Of a DNA stretch of 64,000 bases, positions 34,826-42,967 are shown one piece after another. The stretch's first letter is position 1. The number at the start of each line of letters is the position of its first letter. The stretch covers positions 27,588 to 91,587 of the forward strand of contig NZ_JACIAH010000019.1 of NCBI RefSeq assembly GCF_014194695.1, given 5' to 3'. Made by a program: the position numbers and the translations under genes. This stretch comes from Rhizobium sp. BK399 (GTDB taxonomy: Bacteria > Pseudomonadota > Alphaproteobacteria > Rhizobiales > Rhizobiaceae). The notes under the pieces were generated by a model. The model was not told where the DNA came from. It ran no database searches and saw nothing but the letters and a program-made list of their open reading frames with translations.

Positions 34826-34839
34826 CTGATGATCATCAA
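34826..34839. promoter_or_regulatory. FNR/FixK-type box CTGATGATCATCAA
   Basis: TGAT-N4-ATCA dyad with flanking AAAA and AAGG. It lies more than 700 bases from the 164-residue minus-strand gene. Target unclear. Confidence 0.45.
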
Positions 34840-35064
34840 GGCCGGGAGCGTCCTCCCGGTTGGGTTGCAATCGTGCAGACGCCCGCTGCACGGCCCGGCC
34901 AGGCGATGCGCCGCCGCATCCTCCCCGAGCCTGGCCGGGCCTCCGCAGTGTCTGATTACGGACTCATTTGCAGCGCTTAAACGGGTGCATCTTGCCGTGA
35001 GAGCTTCGAGATGAAACAGGCACGACCGATCTGACCGGGCACACTTTTCTCCGCGCCGAGATCG

Positions 35065-35559
35065 TCAGTGCAGATATTTGCGGTCGGCCGCAGCCTGAAC
35101 GATGAGGGATTTGTAGAGCAGGGCAAAGCCCTGCATCAAGCGCAAGTAGTCCTCGTGGCGCGAGGCGAAAGCATGGGCCATTTGCATCAGCTCTGGGTTG
35201 GTGCGTTCCATATCACCAATCGCTCTGACCGTGAATGCTTCGACGCCCTCCTCATCGATGTCGCGCACCAGCGCGTCACGCGTCTGTGCCGTCACGCTCG
35301 GCAGGGCATGCATGACTGAATGATCGTTGCCATCGGCGGATTGCAGGGTCAGCAGCTGGTAAAACATGCCGAAGCCGACCATGATCCGCGACGCGTCCCT
35401 GAAGTCGGATGCGCACTTGCGTGCCATCTCCAGAAACTCCGGGTTTTCCCGGGTCAGGCACGCCACGATCTCCTCCATGCATGCATCGGGACCCAAATCA
35501 TCGAACTGCCTGGACACGAATTCCCGGGTCAGTTCGGTCACGCGGGGAAGAAAGCTCAT
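35065..35559 (-). CDS. Conserved-type hypothetical protein, helical
   Basis: 164 residues, all helical, no membrane segment. It seems to be an internal duplication: the halves align around (P)EF/LMxMAxxxASxxxDxxRxMxGFxxxYxxL (EMARKCASDFRDASRIMVGF near 45 and QMAHAFASRHEDYLRLMQGF near 130). The repeats suggest a two-domain helical bundle that might bind a ligand or partner. It stands between the stress genes and the FixJ-like regulator. Function unknown. Confidence 0.7.
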   Translation of the reverse strand: MSFLPRVTELTREFVSRQFDDLGPDACMEEIVACLTRENPEFLEMARKCASDFRDASRIMVGFGMFYQLLTLQSADGNDHSVMHALPSVTAQTRDALVRDIDEEGVEAFTVRAIGDMERTNPELMQMAHAFASRHEDYLRLMQGFALLYKSLIVQAAADRKYLH

Positions 35560-35842
35560 AGGCTACGTTGTCCTTGTGCATATAGTTGTTACAGCCAATG
35601 AAAATAGGCGAGGAGCCGGCGGAATCAAACTTACAAATCCGTAACGGCAAGGCCACGATGAACTGTTGGGTAGTATCGTTGGCGCCTCAAACGAGGGGGC
35701 AAAGTCAGACACCATATTCTAGCGACCGAGCGGGAAGACTTTCCAGGCCTGTACAAAGCATAAGCAGTGAGGCGCGTGTGCATGAGCGTAGCGAGGATGA
35801 TGTTGTGCTCGTGCGGACGACACCCGCACCGCAAATATGTGC
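35560..35842. other. Intergenic, no gene seen
   Basis: AT-richer DNA upstream of the 164-residue gene and downstream of the response regulator. No clear terminator or operator noticed. Confidence 0.45.
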
Positions 35843-36460
35843 TCATCCCGCCTGAGCAAGGCTCGCAAGAACTGAAAGCCGTACCGCTTGGCCGAGTTGA
35901 CGCACGCCCAAACGGTCCATCATGTCCGAGCGGTGAACCTCGACCGTGCGCACACTGATGCCGAGACTGAAGGCGATGACCTTGTTTGGCTGCCCGGCCA
36001 CCAGTGCCTCGAGAACCTCTCGCTCGCGTGGACTGAGCGTATCGATCAGCAAGGCCGCCGCAGATATATCGTCGGCTCGACCCGTGGCCGCGCCGGTCTT
36101 CAGCGCCGACTCAATCGCCGCTACCAGGACATCGTCACTGTAGGGCTTCTCAATGAAGTCGACTGCTCCCGCCTTCATCGCACGGACCGCAGTCTGCACG
36201 TCGCCTTGAGCGGTTATCACGATGACGGGCAAGTCCGGGTTTATCAGCAGAAGGCGAGCCCGAACCTCGAAGCCGTCCATCTCCGGCATGCGAAGATCCA
36301 GCAGAACACAGCCCATGGCCAAGTCGTCCGCAACGCCGAGGAATCCCGCGGGCGTGGCATACGAGACCACCCGGAAACCAACCGCCTCCAGTAGGCGCTC
36401 CAGCGACCGGCGGATCGCAGGGTCGTCATCAACAACGTAAACGAACGGGGCGGTGGTCAT
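35843..36460 (-). CDS. FixJ-family response regulator
   Basis: 205 residues. Receiver domain at 5-120 with acidic pair DDDP, the phospho-accepting aspartate in VLLDLRMPEMDG, and the KP motif in FIEKPYSDDVL. A LuxR-type HTH follows at about 138-195 (LSPREREVLEALVAGQPNKV, then SVRTVEVHRSDMMDRLGV), closer to FixJ than to NarL. Its start is 7 bases after the kinase stop, so they are one operon. FixJ proteins activate fixK and nifA in microaerobic rhizobia. The FixK-type boxes nearby are consistent with such a cascade. Confidence 0.9.
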   Translation of the reverse strand: MTTAPFVYVVDDDPAIRRSLERLLEAVGFRVVSYATPAGFLGVADDLAMGCVLLDLRMPEMDGFEVRARLLLINPDLPVIVITAQGDVQTAVRAMKAGAVDFIEKPYSDDVLVAAIESALKTGAATGRADDISAAALLIDTLSPREREVLEALVAGQPNKVIAFSLGISVRTVEVHRSDMMDRLGVRQLGQAVRLSVLASLAQAG

Positions 36461-36467
36461 CTTCGTC

Positions 36468-38171
36468 TCATCGCTCCTGCGGGACAGGCAGGGTCACGCG
36501 AAAGATTGCGCCGCCGCCTGCGTTCGGCTCGTATCGCAACTTGCCGCCGTGGGCCTCGACGATCGTGCGGCAGATCGACAGCCCCAATCCCATGCCGTTG
36601 CTTTTGGTGGTGTGGAATGGCTCAAAGAGGTGTTCGACAATGTCCTCCGCCAGGCCAGAGCCACGATCTGCCACCGTGATCTCGATCGACTCATGATCGA
36701 GCCGCGACGTGGCCACGTCCAACTCGCGCTGCTCACTCTCTGCCAACGCCTCATGAGCGTTGCGGATCAGGTTGAGCATGACCTGCTGAAGTTGAATTCG
36801 GTTTCCTAACACCGCATCGGCGCGCGGATCGAAGCTCAGCCGGGTCCGCACGTCGTGTGCTCCGGCTCCCACTGAAGCGAGATCGCTGGCTTCGCAAATC
36901 AAGTCGGGGAGTTTTTCAATCCGCATTTCCGTCTCGCCACGCGTGACAAACTCTCGCAGACGCCGAATGATCTCACCAGCGCGCAGCGCCTGGTCTGCGG
37001 CTTCGTCGAGCACTTCCCGGACGGTGTCGGCGCTATGTGTGCTTCTTGCCATCATCCGGCGACCGGCGTTGACCGAGTTGGTGAACGCGGTCAGCGGTTG
37101 GTTCAATTCATGCGCCAATGCACCGGCCATCTGCCCGGCTGCGCTCAGCCGGGACGCATGAAGGAGCTCCAACTGCAGTTCTTGCGCGCGAACATCCGCC
37201 CGCTCGCGTTCCTTGGCTTCGAGGGTCAGTCGCTCGAGCGCTTCCGCCAACTCGCATGTTCGTTCAGACACCCGCTGCTCAAGCGATTCGTTGAGGCGTC
37301 GAAGATTTTCTTCAAGCATTCTTTGCCCCCTCAGATCGCGGCTGACGGTTGCCATGTTCATAGGGCGACCGGTGCGCAGTTCGTCGATGCGGAACCATTC
37401 GACCAGGAAGGGAATGTCTTCCCCAGTCTTGAAATGCCGGAAATTGAGCTCGCCGAGCCAGCGCCCGGTCTCCCTTACCAGAGGCATCAGTTCGCGATGC
37501 GCGCGCGCTTGCTCCTCTGGAGCCAGGAAGTCGAAGATGCTAAGCTGGCGCGCTTCCTCAATGCCGGAAAGCCCCAGCAGGTCGCAGCCAGCCTTGTTGA
37601 GATACTGTACGGTGCCTTCCAAACGTGCAAAACCAACGAACTCGGAGGATCGCTCGATCAGACTTGCCGTACGCCGCTGCTGCGCTTCCGCATGCCCGCG
37701 CTGTATCGCGAGGGTCGCGTGGCTTGCGGCAATTCCGAGAAGCAGTCGATGCGTCTCGCTCGGAAAATGCGGGTTGACGGAACCAGCGACAATCCCGCCG
37801 CCGCCGCCAAAGCCCATCGGCACCGCCGCCATATGGAATGCCCCGCTCCCAAACGGGTTGTCGATCACGAATGTCTGCTCGTGGGTTCCGAGCCATGCAG
37901 CGCGCAGAATGCTTTCGATGCGACCAAACGACTCGACACCCACCGCCTGGCTCGTTCGCATAACTTCTACCGCAGCTTCGTCGCGCAGCCCCGGCGCAGC
38001 CACGTAAATGACATCCGCGTTGAGCATGGAGATCAACGCGGCTGCGACACTGTCGGCGATCTGCCGCGAATTGTAGTCTTTCCAGATTGCCGGCAGCGTT
38101 GAAAGCGCGACGAGATCGCGGATGCAATGCCTTAGCTCTTGCGGTTCGAAAAGCTCGTCGACCCTGAGCAT
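36468..38171 (-). CDS. Soluble sensor histidine kinase with GAF and PAS domains (FixL-like transmitter)
   Basis: 567 residues without membrane segments. GAF-like region at about 15-165, PAS/PAC at about 175-290 (GFARLEGTVQYLNKAGCDLL), coiled coil, H-box with AGALAHELNQPLTAFTNSVN as in FixL/DctB-type kinases, N-box LIRNAHEAL, and G-boxes VADRGSGLAEDIVEHLFEPF and MGLGLSICRTIVEAHGG. I cannot see the heme-binding histidine pattern of true FixL in the PAS domain, so the signal may not be oxygen. It is the upstream partner of the FixJ-like regulator. Confidence 0.9.
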   Translation of the reverse strand: MLRVDELFEPQELRHCIRDLVALSTLPAIWKDYNSRQIADSVAAALISMLNADVIYVAAPGLRDEAAVEVMRTSQAVGVESFGRIESILRAAWLGTHEQTFVIDNPFGSGAFHMAAVPMGFGGGGGIVAGSVNPHFPSETHRLLLGIAASHATLAIQRGHAEAQQRRTASLIERSSEFVGFARLEGTVQYLNKAGCDLLGLSGIEEARQLSIFDFLAPEEQARAHRELMPLVRETGRWLGELNFRHFKTGEDIPFLVEWFRIDELRTGRPMNMATVSRDLRGQRMLEENLRRLNESLEQRVSERTCELAEALERLTLEAKERERADVRAQELQLELLHASRLSAAGQMAGALAHELNQPLTAFTNSVNAGRRMMARSTHSADTVREVLDEAADQALRAGEIIRRLREFVTRGETEMRIEKLPDLICEASDLASVGAGAHDVRTRLSFDPRADAVLGNRIQLQQVMLNLIRNAHEALAESEQRELDVATSRLDHESIEITVADRGSGLAEDIVEHLFEPFHTTKSNGMGLGLSICRTIVEAHGGKLRYEPNAGGGAIFRVTLPVPQER

Positions 38172-38788
38172 GTCGCCTGATCCAAATACAGGACGCGTAT
38201 CGAACCTTCAGCGCTTGTCCATAACGCCGAAGCAGAGCGGCAAGAATGACCTCCGAAGTTGCCGGGTAGCGAAGAGCCTTTCGCTGTTGCGGAACGTTCA
38301 CACAGGCCGAAGGTGCAATTTCCAATGTTTGCTAAGAAAAGTTCACACCATGTATAGGCCGCGCAGCCACCGCTTCCTGGCCGGACTATATATCACCTGC
38401 CTCGATTGCCCAACGCATTTAATTCTAAGGGCATGGGTGGCTCGACATAGGAACTACGGGCCGTGGTGAGGCTTTCAGCCCTTCGTCAACCGTTGGAAAG
38501 CTTAAATGCTGCGAGTTATGAGAGCTGAAACCATAGCCGTTCAGATGCTCCGCACGGCCGACGCCGGAATTCATGTGGCCTTTGGGCATTGCGCACAACG
38601 GGGAAATGCTCTTCGCAGAAGGCGCGGCAGAGCAGAAGTCGAGCACACGCACGGACCGTCAGATTTTCATGGCGGTTCACCACGACCATGACAATTACGA
38701 AAAATTACTTAATGGCTTAGGCGGCAATCCCCCTTTACATTTTCGGCCTTGCTCGGCCGCACGCAGCGGAGCTCTCGGAGGCACGACG
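38172..38788. other. Intergenic region and leader of the GAF/MEDS genes
   Basis: The left half has no gene. From about 38570 it is homologous to 14417-14583. The frame open from 38573 (MWPLGIAHNGEMLF) could extend the GAF protein, but the related part of the decayed copy does not keep this frame, so it is probably an untranslated leader. Confidence 0.45.
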
Positions 38789-39670
38789 GTGGCAAAACTC
38801 AAGGAGCCCCTCGACGGCGCGGTTGGGCAAAACATTGACGTGGCCCTACAGCGGCTAAAAAACTCCAGGAGTCTTGGTCTGGACCTATTCCCGGCTCTAG
38901 ATATCGCGATCGCCATAACGGGCGCCGACATGGGCACTCTGCAACGCTTTGACGAAAGTACCGACTGCCTTAAACTTGTTGCCAGCCGCGGTTTCTCCAG
39001 CAAAGCCGAGAGCTTTTTCAGCATCGTGCGTCGCGACACCAACACCACTTGCGCTGCGGCGCTCACGAGGCGCATGCGTGTGTTTGTCGAAGACGTCTCG
39101 ACGAGTTACCTGTTTGTGGGCACTGTTGAGCTCGACATGATGAGCGCCGACGGCATTGCTGCCGTGCAATCGACCCCGCTGATCAGCAGCAATGGCCGTC
39201 TCTGGGGCATGCTCTCGACGCACTTTCGCAAAGCGCAGGTAGAGAGCGAGTTCGATCATGCTCCGCTTGATCGGCTTGCCCTCCAGATCGCGGACAGCCT
39301 GGAGCAACAAAAGAGCGTGGTGCCAAACCAGCATAATAATACAAGATCAGATCCGGGAGACTGATATGAAGTCGACGCCCCAGCCCATTCCCTTTGGCGG
39401 AACCATGCTGCGCGGCGACCGGCATGTCTGTGCGTTCTTCAACTCGGCGGCGGAAGAATACCATACGTTGCTTCCATTTGTTTGCGACGGCATCAACTGC
39501 GGCCAGCGCGCCTATCACGTCCTCCCCGATCACCACAAGGAGGATCACTTTCAGCGGTTGCGCAACGCCGGTATCGACGTCGAGAAGGTGAGGAAGAGCC
39601 GGCAACTCGAAGTAGCGGTGCCAGAGGATACCTATCTCAGGACCGGGCGCTTCAACAAGGATGCCATGCT
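38570..39670 (+). repeat. Intact copy of the GAF/MEDS locus (partner at 14417-15352)
   Basis: High-identity direct repeat of the decayed segment 24 kb away. The copies share the leader, the GAF gene and the start of the MEDS gene. This copy keeps both genes open, so it is the parental form or the selected one. Confidence 0.85.
38789..39364 (+). CDS. GAF-domain protein
   Basis: 191 residues from GTG 38789, preceded by CGGAGG. The GAF domain takes up nearly all of it: NIDVALQRLKNSRSLGLDLF, an AIAITGADMGTLQRFD strand, VEDVSTSYLFVGTVE, and the VQSTPLISSNGRLWGMLSTH motif typical of GAF domains in sensor kinases. There is no output domain. Such stand-alone GAF proteins bind a small ligand or act as separate sensor subunits. 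The stop is one base before the ATG of the MEDS gene, so the two products are made together. It lies next to the kinase/FixJ pair but in the opposite direction. Confidence 0.8.
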   Translation: MAKLKEPLDGAVGQNIDVALQRLKNSRSLGLDLFPALDIAIAITGADMGTLQRFDESTDCLKLVASRGFSSKAESFFSIVRRDTNTTCAAALTRRMRVFVEDVSTSYLFVGTVELDMMSADGIAAVQSTPLISSNGRLWGMLSTHFRKAQVESEFDHAPLDRLALQIADSLEQQKSVVPNQHNNTRSDPGD

Positions 39671-40013
39671 CGTCCTCATCCAGGAGGCCCTGAAGGCCGG
39701 AGCCGGTCTCGGGTTCCCCTTGACGCGGATGGTCGCGCATGCCGAAGCGGCAGTAGACGACTGGAAGAGTAGCAATGAATGGGTGGAGTACGAGATGCGC
39801 CTCAATAGCGTGCTGTCGAATTACGACGACCCGGTAATCTGTACCTTCGATGCCAATCTGCTGACGGCGCCGCATGCCATCGATATTCTTCGTACGCATC
39901 CGATGGTGATCATCGGCGGCGTCCTCGTCGAGAACAGTTTCTTCACGCGCCCGCAGGATTTCATTCGCGAGGTCCAGTCGCGAACCGGACCGACTCGATC
40001 CTATCGGGCATAG
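39366..40013 (+). CDS. MEDS-domain (DcmR-like sensory) protein
   Basis: 215 residues. MLRGDRHVCAFFNSAAEEYH, then the LLPFVCDGINCGQRAYHVL strand, HHKEDHFQRLRNAGIDVEKV and the final THPMVIIGGVLVENSFF match the MEDS domain, a RecA/KaiC-derived fold found in DcmR of methylotrophs and attached to many anti-sigma and kinase proteins. The domain occupies the whole protein. DcmR senses dichloromethane to control dehalogenase expression. Here the ligand is unknown. It is coupled to the GAF protein gene. Confidence 0.85.
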   Translation: MKSTPQPIPFGGTMLRGDRHVCAFFNSAAEEYHTLLPFVCDGINCGQRAYHVLPDHHKEDHFQRLRNAGIDVEKVRKSRQLEVAVPEDTYLRTGRFNKDAMLVLIQEALKAGAGLGFPLTRMVAHAEAAVDDWKSSNEWVEYEMRLNSVLSNYDDPVICTFDANLLTAPHAIDILRTHPMVIIGGVLVENSFFTRPQDFIREVQSRTGPTRSYRA

Positions 40014-40380
40014 GCCGACGGCTGCACCACGCCTTTACCGGCATAGCGGCATATTGCCAAGGCGATCGGCTCACGTTTCGATCCCCGCCTCGGAAATGAA
40101 GGCGATGCAATAATCGGCTCCAACCTGAGGGTTCAGGACAAATGGGCGTCTCAGGAAAGGTTGGCTCAAGGCCGCCTTTCGGTGAGGCGAAACCATCCAA
40201 GGCGTTTTGAAACCGGGGCTTTCGTCGGTACGCGGGACGAGCCGATCGCGCACGTGCCTCTCTAACGGGCCGATCCATAGCCAGCAGCCTGGCTTTCCCG
40301 GCGCCACCACGCGCAGAGCTTTCGACATCGCTTAAATATTGCTCCTTCACAAGAACTGCGCCTTTAAAGGGTTTCTGTTC
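40014..40380. other. Intergenic, doubtful frames only
   Basis: Two overlapping minus-strand frames (85 and 129 codons, from 40328 and 40350) share an AAGGAG site at poor spacing, and neither product is recognisable. I see no secure gene. Confidence 0.4.
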
Positions 40381-41412
40381 TCAAGGCAGGGGCCGGTCCG
40401 ATCTCTTCAGGCCGACCAGACTGAGCTTGCGGAGAACTTCATGTGGCGCAGGCATGCGCCATACGGTTTGAAAGCTCTCCACGACATTGCGCGCCGTCAC
40501 GGCGAGGCCTGGAAGGGCAACCCAGGCCGGGGCGAGGCGGTCGAGCAGGGCGGTGACGGTGATGGAAGCAGCGGTTTCGCCTTGCCGGAACGGCTGCTGG
40601 GCGGCAATCGCCACAAGCGGCTCGTTGGCCGCAAGGCCGATTGTGGCCTCCTGGCCAAGATCCACCGTCGCCATCGAAATCTTGCGGCCCATCACTTCGA
40701 GAATCCGGGCGGCAGTCATTGCCGGCGTGTCCCATACGACAAATAGGCCGGCAAGTTCGGGATGGGTTTCGGCAAGCGCCCGCGTGGTTGCTGCGACCGC
40801 TGATAGCGCCGGAAAACGCCGTACGTGCAGCGAAACATCCGGGCGGTTGACCTGCATCCATTTCACGAAGGCGATCTCGCGTTCGTTGGTTGCGAAGAAA
40901 TCGGCGTCATAGCCGAGCACGCCCACCTCGGCGCCCTCGGGCAGATGCGGTGACAATCCTTCCGCCGCGATCTTTCCGAGGCCGAAATTGTCCGCCGAGA
41001 TCAGCGAGACATAGTCCTTGCCTGGAAGCAGGCCGGTCGGCACGTTATCGAGCAGGACGAGCTTGATGCCGGCCGCTGAAACGCGCGCATGCGGTGCCGC
41101 GACTTTCGAGTTGGCGACGGGCAGCGATATGATTGCATCCGGTGCCTCAAGGATCAGGCGCTCCAGGGCCTCTATCTGCGCCTCCGGGTCGAAAGCGCAA
41201 TCGACCACGTCGATCACCGCGACCCCGCAATTGCCGAGCGTGCCGACGATGCCCGAAAGCTGCTGCTTGGCCCAGTCGCTCTCAAGCGTGTGCAGCACGA
41301 TTGCGACGCGCAAGCCGCTTGCCCGCGCCCGCTCCATGTCTTCGGGCAGGAGCAGCACGCGCTCGGGTGCCGAGGCGCGTTCGCCGTGAGGTCCAAGACC
41401 GGTAATCGCCAT
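40381..41412 (-). CDS. Leaderless type-1 periplasmic-binding-fold protein (putative cytoplasmic sugar sensor)
   Basis: 343 residues, clearly related to the secreted binding protein at 43825: shared KLVLLDNVPTGLLPGKDYVS versus KLVFMDNVPTGFVAGKDYVS, DFFATNERE versus DFFVTKQRY, and VVWDTPAMTAARI versus AVWDVPAEGVISA. Unlike that protein it has no signal peptide (MAITGLGPHGERASAPERVL) and no DNA-binding domain. It has a GAGGAGG ribosome site 11 bases after the ROK stop, so it is made with the repressor. It may sense the imported sugar and modulate the ROK protein, or be a binding protein that has lost its leader. Confidence 0.8.
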   Translation of the reverse strand: MAITGLGPHGERASAPERVLLLPEDMERARASGLRVAIVLHTLESDWAKQQLSGIVGTLGNCGVAVIDVVDCAFDPEAQIEALERLILEAPDAIISLPVANSKVAAPHARVSAAGIKLVLLDNVPTGLLPGKDYVSLISADNFGLGKIAAEGLSPHLPEGAEVGVLGYDADFFATNEREIAFVKWMQVNRPDVSLHVRRFPALSAVAATTRALAETHPELAGLFVVWDTPAMTAARILEVMGRKISMATVDLGQEATIGLAANEPLVAIAAQQPFRQGETAASITVTALLDRLAPAWVALPGLAVTARNVVESFQTVWRMPAPHEVLRKLSLVGLKRSDRPLP

Positions 41413-41423
41413 TCAAATCCTCC

Positions 41424-42776
41424 TCACATGTCCGGCGGACGGACACTGTCTCCCTTGATGATCTTCCGCTGGGCGATCTCGGTTTTCATCTGCTGGAAAA
41501 GCGGATGCGTTTGGGGCTGGCCCGACATGATCCAGTCTCGCAGCATCGGTGCCGCGAAGAGGCCTTCGGTCGCGACGATGGCGGCCCCGACAAGCCCCGA
41601 CGAGCTGCCCATCTGTGAGCGGATGATCTGCAGATCGCGGCTGACGAGCGGATGGCAGGCACCGTAGATCGCCTCCCGCGCGGAGGCGAGAAGAATGTCA
41701 TTGGTCTGGGCGATCGAACCGGACAGCACGATGAGCGCCGGGTTCAGCATGTTGGCGAGCGTCGCCACCACCTGGCCGATCAGCCGGCCACTCTGCGACA
41801 GGATCTCGATTGCAGCCGCATCGCCCATTTGGGCGGCTTGGGCGACTTCGAGCGCCGTGATATCGCCGCCCCGCCGAACAAGCTCGGCGAGGACTGGGCT
41901 CGCTCCGCTCTCCGCCGCAAGCCTGCCGTCCTGGGCGATGTGGTCCGATCCCGCCATCGCCTCAAGGGTGCCGGCCCTGTCGCCTAGCGTCACCGGTACC
42001 GAACCGATGAGGCCGACGGTACCCTGCGCGCCGCGAAACAGCGTTCCGTCGCTTGCCAACCCGGCGCCGATGCGTTTGCCGACCTTGACCAAAAGCATCG
42101 TGCGTTGATTGCGTCCGGCACCGGCGTGGAGTTCGCCCATCGTCATTGTTTCGACGCTGGAGCGAAGCCAGACTGGAGCGTTGAAGGCGGCGACCAGCGT
42201 TTCCACCAGCGGAAAGCTCTCCCAACCCGGAAGGACACCCGGTGTGGCACGCTGGAAAAGTGTCTCGCCGCCGTCGGAGACGGCGCCGGGTACGGAAATG
42301 GAAATGCCGTAGAGCCGAGGATTTGACTGCCGCTCAAGAATCCAGCGGAACAGCGTCACCAGCCGTTCTGCAAGGGCCGACGCCGGCTGAGCGAATTCGG
42401 TTGTCTCGTGATGCTCCATCAGCAGCGAGCCGGAAAGATCGGCAACGCCGACGCCGAGTGCGGTCTGATCGAGCGTGGCGACGAGAATGCGTCCGCGATC
42501 CCCGGAAAACCGCACGAGGCGCGGCGCCCGGCCTCCGGTGGCGGTGGCGAGCTCGCTTTCGTCGACCAGTCCGAGCTCGCCGAGCGTGGCGAGCCGGTCC
42601 GCTACCACGGCACGGCCGAGTTCGCTTTGCCGTTCGATCTCCTGGCGGGTCGTCGCGCGACCGGTCCTCACGAGATTAAGAATGTCCACGAGGCTCGGGG
42701 CAGCGGTTTCCGAGACGCTAGGGCGGCCCTTGCGTCGTGGGCGGATGTCCGCCTCCACAGATGCCATCCTTGGCAT
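41424..42776 (-). CDS. ROK-family transcriptional repressor
   Basis: 450 residues. A winged HTH at about 28-90 (LVDILNLVRTGRATTRQEIE, VADRLATLGELGLV) is followed by a ROK/ASKHA domain with the glycine loops GISISVPGAV and VLSGSIAQT and a TMLLVKVGKRIGAGLAS stretch. The usual zinc cluster (CxCGxxGC) of ROK sugar kinases is absent, so it is more likely a regulator only. It is divergent from the sugar operon with 191 bases between starts, the normal place for its operator. It shares a transcript with the leaderless binding protein. Confidence 0.88.
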   Translation of the reverse strand: MPRMASVEADIRPRRKGRPSVSETAAPSLVDILNLVRTGRATTRQEIERQSELGRAVVADRLATLGELGLVDESELATATGGRAPRLVRFSGDRGRILVATLDQTALGVGVADLSGSLLMEHHETTEFAQPASALAERLVTLFRWILERQSNPRLYGISISVPGAVSDGGETLFQRATPGVLPGWESFPLVETLVAAFNAPVWLRSSVETMTMGELHAGAGRNQRTMLLVKVGKRIGAGLASDGTLFRGAQGTVGLIGSVPVTLGDRAGTLEAMAGSDHIAQDGRLAAESGASPVLAELVRRGGDITALEVAQAAQMGDAAAIEILSQSGRLIGQVVATLANMLNPALIVLSGSIAQTNDILLASAREAIYGACHPLVSRDLQIIRSQMGSSSGLVGAAIVATEGLFAAPMLRDWIMSGQPQTHPLFQQMKTEIAQRKIIKGDSVRPPDM

Positions 42777-42899
42777 GACCGCATCCTTTCGCCCGCGATT
42801 CCGATCTCGTCTGAAGTGATAGCCAGCAAGCTTTCGGCTGGCAACTTCAAACTTTTGTATTAAATCTGCAAAAGACTGGGTTAATATGTGTTTAAAATG

Positions 42900-42928
42900 T
42901 TGACATAGATTTTTTGCCGACGTAACAC
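42900..42928 (+). promoter_or_regulatory. Candidate sigma-70 promoter of the sugar operon
   Basis: TTGACA at 42900-42905, 17-base spacer, TAACAC at 42923-42928, 40 bases before the isomerase start. The AT-rich stretch just upstream (42860-42899) is a good site for a ROK operator. Confidence 0.5.
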
Positions 42929-42967
42929 TCGTCGCACGAGTTGAAGAGTCACTGGGAGGAGGCGCCG

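Larger units (their letters stand above)
34338..35064. other. Gene-poor interval with two FNR/FixK-type boxes
   Basis: No convincing gene on either strand. Boxes lie at 34609-34622 and 34826-34839, about 210 bases apart, each preceded by an A run. The DNA between them has only short, unrecognised frames, so they may flank a decayed gene or drive an RNA. Confidence 0.45.

Noticed and set aside
40071..40350. Two overlapping minus-strand frames downstream of the MEDS gene
   Set aside because: They share one poorly spaced ribosome site, overlap each other out of frame, and give no recognisable protein.
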